From Azoarcus sp. Aa7 (lineage in GTDB: Bacteria > Pseudomonadota > Gammaproteobacteria > Burkholderiales > Rhodocyclaceae): a stretch of 64,000 nucleotides of DNA. The stretch is taken from contig NZ_QVLR01000103.1 of the NCBI RefSeq assembly GCF_014822185.1, positions 62,001-126,000 of the forward strand. Reading direction: 5' to 3'. The notes below the pieces were generated by a model. That model ran no database searches, was not told the DNA's origin, and worked only from the letters and a program-made list of their open reading frames with translations. A program made the position numbers and the translations under genes. Below are positions 54,807 to 62,083 of this stretch, in pieces (the stretch's first letter is position 1; every line of letters starts with the position of its first letter).

Positions 54807-55568
54807 TCAGAACAGGGTGAAGCCGCCGTCCACGGCGACGGTATTGCCGTGAATGAAGCTCGCGTCGTCGCTGGCGAGGAAGGCGACCACCGCGGCCACC
54901 TCCTCGGGACGTCCCGGCCTGCCGGAAGGCGCACGCAGCTGCTTCTGAAAGTCGGCGCTGGCCTCGACAAATTCCTTGGGCATATTCTCGATCATCGGCG
55001 TCATGATCACGCCCGGCGCGATCGCCACGGCGCGGATGTTCTGCTGACCGTATTCATAGGCGATCTCCTTGGTGATCCCCACGACCGCGTGCTTGGCCGC
55101 GGTGTATTCGATGCCCGCGGTCGTGGCGATCAGCCCGGCCGTCGACGCGATGTTGATGATCACGCCGCCGCCCTGCTTGAGCATCTGGGGAATCGCCTCG
55201 CGGCAGAAGAAGAAGATGCTCTTGAGGTTCACGTTGAGCACGCGGTCCCAGGATTCATCGCTCACTTCCGCCGTCTTGACGAATTCGCCGACGATGCCGG
55301 CGTTGTTCACCAGCACGTCGATGGCGCCGAAGGTCGCGACGGTATCGTGCGCGACCCGCGCCACGTCCTCGCGCCGCGCCACGTCCGCCTGCATGGCGAC
55401 CGCCTCGCCCCGCTCCGCCGCAATGGCGGCCACCGTGTCGCGCGCCGCCGCCAGGTTGAGGTCGGCCACCACCACGCGCGCACCGTCGCGCGCGAGGCGG
55501 ATGCACATCGCGCGGCCGAGGCCCGAGCCGCCGCCGGTCACGATCGCCACCTTGTTCTGCAGTTTCAC
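54807..55568 (-). CDS. Short-chain dehydrogenase/reductase
   Basis: A 253-residue classical SDR: TGGGSGLGRAMCIRL, NNAGIVG, Ser in NIASTAGLIA, Y-x3-K in IEYTAAKHAVVG, and FIHGNTVAVDGGFTLF at the end. The GTG at 55568 is preferred because GAGGAG stands 7 bases upstream; an ATG at 55589 would add seven residues. It follows the zinc ADH gene in the operon. Confidence 0.88.
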   Translation of the reverse strand: MKLQNKVAIVTGGGSGLGRAMCIRLARDGARVVVADLNLAAARDTVAAIAAERGEAVAMQADVARREDVARVAHDTVATFGAIDVLVNNAGIVGEFVKTAEVSDESWDRVLNVNLKSIFFFCREAIPQMLKQGGGVIINIASTAGLIATTAGIEYTAAKHAVVGITKEIAYEYGQQNIRAVAIAPGVIMTPMIENMPKEFVEASADFQKQLRAPSGRPGRPEEVAAVVAFLASDDASFIHGNTVAVDGGFTLF

Positions 55569-55651
55569 TGTCGTCTCCTCGCTGTTCATGAATTTCCGCG
55601 CCCGGTCCGCACCGTCCGGCATCCGGCCGGTACGGCAGCCGCGGCGAAACC

Positions 55652-56701
55652 TCAGTTCAGGCCGGGCACGAGCACGCCGCGCCCGTGCACCTTGCCCGCG
55701 CGCATGTCCTGCAACACGCGCGGCCCGTCTTCGATGCCGAAATAGTGGGCGTCGACCTGGATGCGCCCGTATTGCGCCAGCGCGATGACTTCCAGCAGCT
55801 CCGCACGCGAACCCCACAAGGGCGTGCATACCGAGCAGCCGAAAGGCAGGGTCATCTGGCTCAACTGGAGGACGCCGCCGCCCACGCCGACCACGGTGAG
55901 CTGGCTGTTGCGTCCGACCAGCTGCACGGCCAGGTCGAGCGTCGGCTGCAGGCCGACGAAGTCCAGCACCAGCGCCGCCCGGCGCGGCCCGCAGAAGGCG
56001 CGGATGGTCTCGGCCGCCTGCGCGCCGTTGCGCGAATTCACGACGAGGTCGGCGCCGAGCTGGCGCGCGTGTTCGAGGCGCCCGTCGTCGAGGTCCACCG
56101 CGACGATGCGCGACCCGCACATCACCCGCAACAACTGGACCGCCATGTGGCCGAGGCCGCCGACACCGATCACCACCACGTTGGCGTCCGGCGTCAGCAG
56201 CGGCAGGGCGCGCTTGATGGCGTGGTACGGTGTCAGTGCCGCATCGGTGAGCGGCGCGGCGGCGCGCGGGTCGAGCGAACCCAGCGGCACCAGCAGCCGC
56301 GGCGACGGCACGAGCATGTATTCGGCCATGCCGCCGTCGAGACCGAAGCCGCCACCGGCCTGCGGGACGTCGTCGGCGTTCTCGCAGTAGTTTTCCATCG
56401 ACGACTGGCACGGGCGGCAATGGCCGCAGCCCCAGTAGCCGTACACCGCCACCGGGTCGCCCTCGCGCAGGCCCTGCACCCCCGCCCCCCACGCCGCCAC
56501 CCAGCCGGCATTTTCGTGACCGAGCGTGAACGCGGGCTTGCTGCCCGCGCCCTGTGCGCCATGGTCCAGCACATGCAGGTCGGAATGGCACACCCCGGCG
56601 CCACCGATTTTCACCAGAACCTCGCCCGGCCCGGGGATGGGCACCGGCACGTCTTCCACGACCGGCGGGAGCCCTGCCCCGACATAACGGAGTGCTTTCA
56701 T
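55652..56701 (-). CDS. Zinc-dependent alcohol dehydrogenase
   Basis: A 349-residue MDR enzyme of the NAD-dependent ADH type. The catalytic zinc site is GGAGVCHSDLHV and LGHENAGWV; the structural-zinc Cys are in GCGHCRPCQSSMENYC; the NAD loop is VIGVGGLGHMAVQLLRV. All ligands are present. An early motif ends VDAHYFGIEDGP near the C-terminus. It should oxidise a primary or cyclic alcohol. It lies between the SRPBCC and SDR genes. Confidence 0.9.
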   Translation of the reverse strand: MKALRYVGAGLPPVVEDVPVPIPGPGEVLVKIGGAGVCHSDLHVLDHGAQGAGSKPAFTLGHENAGWVAAWGAGVQGLREGDPVAVYGYWGCGHCRPCQSSMENYCENADDVPQAGGGFGLDGGMAEYMLVPSPRLLVPLGSLDPRAAAPLTDAALTPYHAIKRALPLLTPDANVVVIGVGGLGHMAVQLLRVMCGSRIVAVDLDDGRLEHARQLGADLVVNSRNGAQAAETIRAFCGPRRAALVLDFVGLQPTLDLAVQLVGRNSQLTVVGVGGGVLQLSQMTLPFGCSVCTPLWGSRAELLEVIALAQYGRIQVDAHYFGIEDGPRVLQDMRAGKVHGRGVLVPGLN

Positions 56702-56723
56702 GTTCGTCTCCTGGCCGGGGCCA

Positions 56724-57179
56724 TCACTGACCGGCGCGGCGGGTCACGGCGGCCGCAAGGCCCGCGAACATCAACTCGTAGGCGATGCGCAACCACGCCT
56801 CGGCATCGTCGGGCTTGCCCGATTCGGTCATGAACTCGCTCGCATAGTTGAGGCGGGAACGGTCGTCCGGGAGCGCCTCGATGCGGCCGGTGGCCTGGTA
56901 GTGCGTGATCCCCATCGGCTTGTTGCCGACGATCGACAGGCTGTAGGTGAGCTTCGCCGGATCGAGGGCATCGAGCCGCTCCGAGACGGGCGCATCGTAG
57001 CCCTTGTTGTAGATGTGGCGGATCATGCCGACGCCCTCGCCTTCCATATCCACCCGGTCGATCTGCACGGCCGGGTCGTGCCTCGGCCACCAGCGTTCGA
57101 TGTGGGCGAAGTCCTGCAGGAAGTCCCACAGCACCGCGGCGGGGGCATCGAACTCGTGACTCGTGGCGATCTTGTACAT
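56724..57179 (-). CDS. SRPBCC (START/polyketide-cyclase-like) protein
   Basis: A 151-residue helix-grip protein: YKIATSHEFDAPAAVLWDFLQDFAHIERWWP at the start, VGMIRHIYNKGYDAPVSERLDALDP in the middle and a C-terminal long helix (AEAWLRIAYELMFAGLAAAV). It binds hydrophobic ligands in this family, so a carrier or cyclase-like role for a lipophilic intermediate is inferred. Start 57179 gives the normal family length. Confidence 0.82.
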   Translation of the reverse strand: MYKIATSHEFDAPAAVLWDFLQDFAHIERWWPRHDPAVQIDRVDMEGEGVGMIRHIYNKGYDAPVSERLDALDPAKLTYSLSIVGNKPMGITHYQATGRIEALPDDRSRLNYASEFMTESGKPDDAEAWLRIAYELMFAGLAAAVTRRAGQ

Positions 57180-57237
57180 GGTTGTCGGCTTCCTCAAGAA
57201 TGGTTTGGACGGCATGACCGATGGTCCGCGGTCCGGC

Positions 57238-57957
57238 TCAAGCCGCACCACCGATGACGCTCGACGCGTTGTCGAGCACGATCTGGGCGCCATTGACGTG
57301 GCGCGACTCGTCGGAGGCGAGGAACAGCACCATGTTGGCGACGTCCTCGGGCTGACCGATGCCGGGAACGCCCTGTCCGGTCACCGCTTCGAGCAGGGGC
57401 GTGGAGATCATGCCGGGAAGGATCGCGTTGCAGCGCACCGGGTAGTTCTTGTCGCGGCAGTGCGCGGCGATGGTATGCGTCATCGCCGCGATGGCGCCCT
57501 TGGCCGCCGCATAGGTAATGACGCCGGGAAAACCGCGGATGGCCGACAGCGACGAGATGTTGATGATCGAGCCGCCACGCGCCTTCATCGCGGCGATGGC
57601 CTGTTTGCAGCCGAGGAAGGTGCCCTCGGCATGGATCGCGTTGAGCAGACGGTACTGCTCCAGCGTGGCGGTCTCGATGTCTGCCGGCACGACGATGCCG
57701 GCGTTGTTGACGAGAATGTCGAGGTGGCCGTAGCGGTCGAGGGTGTGCGCCGCGACCGCCTGCCAGTCGGCCTCGCTGCGCACGTCATGACGCAGGAAGT
57801 CGCAGTCCAGTTCGCGCGCGAGTGCGCGTCCGGCTTCCTCGCTGACGTCGGTGACGACGACTTTCGCGCCTTCCCGCGCAAGTACGACCGCATCCGCCCG
57901 TCCCAGTCCCGAAGCGCCCCCCGTGATGATTGCCACCTTGCCGCTGACACGTCCCAT
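57238..57957 (-). CDS. Short-chain dehydrogenase/reductase
   Basis: A 239-residue classical SDR: TGGASGLGRADAVVL, NNAGIVV, Ser in NISSLSAIRG, Y-x3-K in ITYAAAKGAIAAM. It is complete. It is the first gene of the minus-strand operon SDR-SRPBCC-ADH-SDR-SnoaL, with operator B8 about 85 bases upstream. Likely a secondary-alcohol dehydrogenase. Confidence 0.88.
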   Translation of the reverse strand: MGRVSGKVAIITGGASGLGRADAVVLAREGAKVVVTDVSEEAGRALARELDCDFLRHDVRSEADWQAVAAHTLDRYGHLDILVNNAGIVVPADIETATLEQYRLLNAIHAEGTFLGCKQAIAAMKARGGSIINISSLSAIRGFPGVITYAAAKGAIAAMTHTIAAHCRDKNYPVRCNAILPGMISTPLLEAVTGQGVPGIGQPEDVANMVLFLASDESRHVNGAQIVLDNASSVIGGAA

Positions 57958-58034
57958 TTGCTTCCCCCGTGTGGTCTCTCGAGTGTGCCCGGCGACGGAT
58001 TGCGAGCGCTGCCCGGTCCCGGGATTCGATGGAC

Positions 58035-58056
58035 AGAATATCCGACCGTCCGGTCG
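58035..58056 (-). promoter_or_regulatory. Operator CGACCG-N2-CGGTCG (site B8) on SDR operon promoter
   Basis: The palindrome at 58043-58056 lies just upstream of a minus-strand TATTCT (58035-58040), in the spacer. The -35 is weak. It controls the operon starting at 57957. Confidence 0.68.
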
Positions 58057-58132
58057 GCCGTCCACAGGATTCGCCTGTGCAGTGCACAAGAAACAGGATA
58101 GGCTGTTTTTCTCGCAAACGTCCCGTGGCATC

Positions 58133-58161
58133 TTGACGTCCGACCGGACGGTCGATACACT
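58133..58161 (+). promoter_or_regulatory. Promoter TTGACG-N17-TACACT with operator B9 in the spacer
   Basis: TTGACG (58133-58138) and TACACT (58156-58161) are 17 bases apart, with CGACCG-GA-CGGTCG at 58141-58154 between them. It faces the molybdopterin oxidoreductase gene (58336). With B8 it forms a second divergent control region like that at 41.4-41.5 kb. No other feature is seen in 57958-58335. Confidence 0.75.
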
Positions 58162-58335
58162 TCGTCGCAACCTGGAATTCGTGTCTTTCCGAGAACCCCC
58201 CGGAGCAGCAGCGACAGCTTCCGGACGGGACAGACGGTCTTCCCTCCGCACGTCGGCCGTACGTGCGGAACGTCCGCCCTGCGCCGCGCCCCGTGATGCT
58301 CCATGCACCGCCGATCCACCACAGGAGACAGCCGC

Positions 58336-60495
58336 ATGATCGAGACACGAAAATCCTTTTGCCGCTTCTGCCATGTATTTTGCGGCATCCAGGTCGACGT
58401 CGACACCGACGCGAATCGCGTCGTCGCGGTGCGGCCGGACCGCGACAATCCCGTTTCCCAGGGCTACACCTGCCCCAAGGGCCGCGCGGAAGCGCAACGC
58501 CTGTATCACCCGGAGCGGCTGCTCTCCAGCAAGAAACGGGTCGGCGACGGGTTTGCGGACATCGCACCGCAACAGGCCCTCGACGAGGTTGCGGCGAAGC
58601 TGCGCGACATCATCGCGCGCCACGGACCGGAGGCGGTCGCGGTGTACACCGGCGACGCCGGCCACCGCATGTCGGCCTCCGGCCCGTGGTTCATCCGCAA
58701 GTGGCTCGATGCCATCGGCTCGCGCGGCTTCTACACCTCCTACACCGTGGATTCGCCCAGCCTCGTCGTCGCGATGCAGCGCCTGTGGGGCTCGCTGATG
58801 CCGTTCAGCCTGTTCGACATCGAACATGCCGGCGTGGCGATGTTCGTCGCGACCAACCCGGTGGTGTCGCACCTGATGACGATGCCGCAGTCGAACCCGT
58901 CGAAGCGGCTGCGCGACGCGCGCAAACGCGGCATGAAGCTGATCGTGATCGACCCGCGACGCTGCGAGGTGGCGCGCGTGGCCGACATCCACCTGCAGGT
59001 CAAGCCGGGCGAGGACGCGACGCTGCTCGCCGCGCTGATCAAGGTCATCCTCGACCGCGGCCTGCATGACCGGGACTACGTCGCGCACTTCGGCAGCGGC
59101 CTCGACGAACTGCACCGCGCCGTGGCGCCCTTCGACCTGGACTATGCCGCGCGCCGCACGGGCGTGCCGGCAGCGCTCATCGAGCAAGCCGCCGTAACCT
59201 TCGCCTCGGCGGGCAGCGGCGCGGCGACCAGCGGCACCGGCCTGCACATGGCGCGCCACCAGAACCTCACCACCCAGCTGGTTATGACGCTCAACGCGCT
59301 GTGCGGGCGTTACGACCGCCGCGGCGGGATGGTCGCGATGCCGGGCGTGCTGTCGCCGGCATTGCCGGAAAATCCGGAGCCGATCCCCCTGCCGCTCTTC
59401 CCCGGCCCCGTCTCGCGCGTGCGCGGCATCCGCGCCCTGACCAACTGGCTGGGCACCGAGGAAATGCCCGCCAATTGCCTGACGGACGAGATCCTGACGC
59501 CGGGCAAGGGGCAGATCCGCGCGCTGATCGTGCAGGGCGGCAACCCGGCGCTGGTGTTCCCCGACGAGGCCGCGACCGTCAAGGCACTCGAGAGCCTCGA
59601 CCTGCTCGTGGTCAACGAGCTCTTCATGTCGGCCACCGCCCGCTTCGCCGACTATGTGCTCGCCTGCCGGCACCCGTACGAGCGGACCGACATGCCGCGC
59701 CTGATGGACGCCTTCTTCCCCTTCCCGTTCTCGCAATACACGGAGCCGCTGGTGCAGCCGCCAGAGGGGCTGTTCCAGGAGTTCGAGATATTCTGGGACC
59801 TCGCGCGCCAGCTCGGCGTCGATCTCGGCATCCCCGGCGTCTCGATGGAACGCAAGCCCACCGCCGACGAGATGCTGAACGGCCTCAACGCCGGTTCGCG
59901 CATCCCCCTCGACGAGATCCGCAAATATCCCGAAGGGCACGTGTGGGGCGAGCGGGAAACACGCGTCGGGCACATCCTGCCGAACATGATCGGCAACCCC
60001 GACAAGCGCTTCGCGCTGGCCCATCCGGAAGTGCTGGACGAACTGCGCGAGGTGCGCGCCGAATTCTGGAGCGAGGGCGGTGGCTACGAGCCGGGCGAGA
60101 ACCACGCCTTCCGCATGATCACCTACCGCGAGGACGACGTGTACTGCACCCAGGGGCAGAACCTGCCCGACCTGCGTCACCGCATCCCCTACAACCCCGT
60201 TCTGATGCACGCCGAAGACATGGCCGCGCTGAACGTGGCCGACGGCGATCCGGTAGTGGTGACGAGCGGCTTCGGCAGCCTGGAGGGCCTCGTCGCGGCA
60301 TCGGCGGAACTGCCGCGCGGGGTGATCGGCATCGCCCATGGCTGGGGTGACCCGTCCGAACCCGGCGGCGCACGCGAAAAGGGGATCAATGTGCAGCGCC
60401 TGATCGCAGACGACTACCGCTTCGATCCCGTCACCGGGCTCGCGCTGATGTCGGCGGTGCCGGTGAGCGTGACGCCGGCGGCGCACATTCACTGA
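58336..60495 (+). CDS. Molybdopterin (bis-MGD) oxidoreductase with N-terminal 4Fe-4S site
   Basis: A 719-residue protein of the DMSO reductase superfamily. The N-terminus has four Cys for a 4Fe-4S cluster (KSFCRFCHVFCGI, then GYTCPKGR). The cofactor-binding domains follow (VIDPRRCEVARVADIHLQ, ALIVQGGNPALVFPDEA) with the C-terminal dinucleotide domain (NPVLMHAEDMAALNVADGD). No Tat signal or partner subunits are encoded nearby, so it is probably cytoplasmic and uses a soluble electron carrier. It may hydroxylate or reduce a pathway intermediate; the substrate is unknown. ATG 58336 has AGGAG upstream. Confidence 0.88.
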   Translation: MIETRKSFCRFCHVFCGIQVDVDTDANRVVAVRPDRDNPVSQGYTCPKGRAEAQRLYHPERLLSSKKRVGDGFADIAPQQALDEVAAKLRDIIARHGPEAVAVYTGDAGHRMSASGPWFIRKWLDAIGSRGFYTSYTVDSPSLVVAMQRLWGSLMPFSLFDIEHAGVAMFVATNPVVSHLMTMPQSNPSKRLRDARKRGMKLIVIDPRRCEVARVADIHLQVKPGEDATLLAALIKVILDRGLHDRDYVAHFGSGLDELHRAVAPFDLDYAARRTGVPAALIEQAAVTFASAGSGAATSGTGLHMARHQNLTTQLVMTLNALCGRYDRRGGMVAMPGVLSPALPENPEPIPLPLFPGPVSRVRGIRALTNWLGTEEMPANCLTDEILTPGKGQIRALIVQGGNPALVFPDEAATVKALESLDLLVVNELFMSATARFADYVLACRHPYERTDMPRLMDAFFPFPFSQYTEPLVQPPEGLFQEFEIFWDLARQLGVDLGIPGVSMERKPTADEMLNGLNAGSRIPLDEIRKYPEGHVWGERETRVGHILPNMIGNPDKRFALAHPEVLDELREVRAEFWSEGGGYEPGENHAFRMITYREDDVYCTQGQNLPDLRHRIPYNPVLMHAEDMAALNVADGDPVVVTSGFGSLEGLVAASAELPRGVIGIAHGWGDPSEPGGAREKGINVQRLIADDYRFDPVTGLALMSAVPVSVTPAAHIH

Positions 60496-60500
60496 CCCCG

Positions 60501-60537
60501 CGCATCGGGGGCATCCCTTGCGGATGCCCCGGATGCG
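60501..60537 (+). terminator. Long hairpin after molybdopterin enzyme gene
   Basis: Stem GGGGCATCC / GGATGCCCC (60508-60516, 60522-60530), extended by CGCATC (60501-60506) / GATGCG (60532-60537). It lies 6 bases after the stop. No T-run follows. Apart from this, 60496-60711 shows no gene. Confidence 0.5.
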
Positions 60538-60711
60538 CTGTCAACCGGCAGCCGCCGGAGCCGGAACCAACCCGCGCACCACGCACGGCGGAAAATCTCG
60601 CAATCTACGACCTCATCGAAGAAATGCCGCCGGAACGATAATCAAACGGCCGCAGCCGCGAGTCGCTATACATACGCCGACCACCGCGGGCGACCGATAC
60701 CGGCGACACGC

Positions 60712-61050
60712 CTACATCGTGCTCGCAAAGGCGATCAGGCCGCAGGCGACCAGCAAGATCGCGATCTTCGACGCCGAGGCGGACTCGCCGAAAAACAGGA
60801 TCCCGAGCGCGATGCCGCACAGCGGGACGATGGTGGCCATGACCGGAACCAGGAAACCGAGCGACAGTCCGCTGTTCACCAACCGCGCCATGAGACCGAG
60901 ACCGATCAAAAAGCCCAGCGCGCCGACCAGGGTCGGAAGCGGCTGTGTCAGGCCCTTGCTCAAGGGCAACATTGCGACGCCAAGTACCTGAAACGCCGCA
61001 GCACCGATGAATGACGCAATTACACCCGGATTGATGCCCACGCTACCCAT
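60712..61050 (-). CDS. Small four-helix transporter (SMR/EamA-like)
   Basis: A 112-residue membrane protein with four hydrophobic segments: GVIASFIGAAAFQVLGVAML, PTLVGALGFLIGLGLMARLV, LGFLVPVMATIVPLCGIALGILFF and the last, KIAILLVACGLIAFAS. The size and the FGES motif between helices 3 and 4 fit the small multidrug resistance/EamA half-size group, though the usual membrane Glu14 in helix 1 is not present. ATG 61050 has GGAGG upstream. It follows the SDR gene and may export a product. Confidence 0.72.
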   Translation of the reverse strand: MGSVGINPGVIASFIGAAAFQVLGVAMLPLSKGLTQPLPTLVGALGFLIGLGLMARLVNSGLSLGFLVPVMATIVPLCGIALGILFFGESASASKIAILLVACGLIAFASTM

Positions 61051-61104
61051 GTTTACCTCCGCAAGGTCTGCAAACCAGCAAAACCGAAAGGTGTCGGCCC
61101 GACG

Positions 61105-61141
61105 CCTGGCAAGGCGGACCGAACCGACACCGCCTGCCAGG
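61105..61141 (-). terminator. Hairpin after SDR gene
   Basis: Inverted repeat CCTGGCAAGGCGG / CCGCCTGCCAGG with one bulged base, directly past the SDR stop at 61148. No T-run; weak support. Confidence 0.3.
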
Positions 61142-61147
61142 GGTCGC

Positions 61148-61906
61148 CTAGAGCGCCCCCCAGCCACCGTCGACCGAAATCATCGCCCCGTGCACGAACG
61201 CCGCCTTGTCGCTGGCGAGCCACAGCACACATTCGGCGATGTCATTCCCGCTGCCGAGACGACCGATGGGATGCAGCGCAAGGAGGCTCTGCTCCAGCTC
61301 GGCAGCGTTGGGGCGGAGTTCCAGCAGGGGAGTCTTGATGACGCCCGGGCAAACCGCATTTATGCGGATATTCTGGCCGCCGTACTCCACCGCGCAGGTC
61401 TTGGTCAGGCCCGCCACGGCATGCTTGCTCGCCACATAGGCGGACGATCCGGCCAGCACGTGGGAACTCAGCGCCGACGCGGTATTGATCACCACGCCGC
61501 CGCCCTGCCGCAGCATCTGGGCGATGGCGTACTTCATGCACAGCCAGACGCCCTTCTGGTTCACCGCAGTGACACGATCGAAGTCCGCCTCGGGCATCTC
61601 GGTGATGGGGGCGGATTCGCACACGATGCCCGCATTGTTGTGGATGACGTCCAGCCGCCCCCAGGTCTCGACGACCTGGGCAATCAGGCGCTCGACCTGC
61701 GCCGCGCTGGTCACGTCCACCCTGAAAAAGCGCGCGATGCCGCCATCGGCCACGATCTGCGCGGCCGTTTCACCGCCCTCCTTCTCGGCGATATCGGCGA
61801 CTGCTACCTTCGCGCCCTCACGTGCAAACGCCAGCGCCGTCGCATGTCCGATGCCGGTACCGGCTCCGGTGATCAATACGACCTTCCCTTCGAATTGCCC
61901 GGACAT
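61148..61906 (-). CDS. Short-chain dehydrogenase/reductase
   Basis: A 252-residue classical SDR: TGAGTGIGHATALAFA, NNAGIV, Ser in NTASALSSHVLA, Y-x3-K in SAYVASKHAVAGL, FVHGAMISVDGGWGAL at the end. It is complete. It lies between the RND permease and the small transporter on the minus strand. No CGACCG or ACAAAC site precedes it, so its link to the regulon is unproven. Confidence 0.88.
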   Translation of the reverse strand: MSGQFEGKVVLITGAGTGIGHATALAFAREGAKVAVADIAEKEGGETAAQIVADGGIARFFRVDVTSAAQVERLIAQVVETWGRLDVIHNNAGIVCESAPITEMPEADFDRVTAVNQKGVWLCMKYAIAQMLRQGGGVVINTASALSSHVLAGSSAYVASKHAVAGLTKTCAVEYGGQNIRINAVCPGVIKTPLLELRPNAAELEQSLLALHPIGRLGSGNDIAECVLWLASDKAAFVHGAMISVDGGWGAL

Positions 61907-62083
61907 CCGTTGTCTCCTTGATGATTATCGTTGTTGGTTGCGCCGGGCGAACCCCTGCGCGAGGTGCGATTGCGGTGGAATGGCCGTGTCGGGTGTGCGG
62001 ACCGCGGCACGCACGTGCTCCGGCGGCGACCACCCGAAAACCAGCAGGGGGCCGACCCACCGGCCCGCCCCCCGCAGCTGCGC

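Noticed and set aside
57958-60492. Extension of the minus-strand SDR frame to over 1000 codons
   Set aside because: The upstream part is antisense to the molybdopterin oxidoreductase and crosses the promoter region with sites B8 and B9. Only the last 239 codons look like protein.
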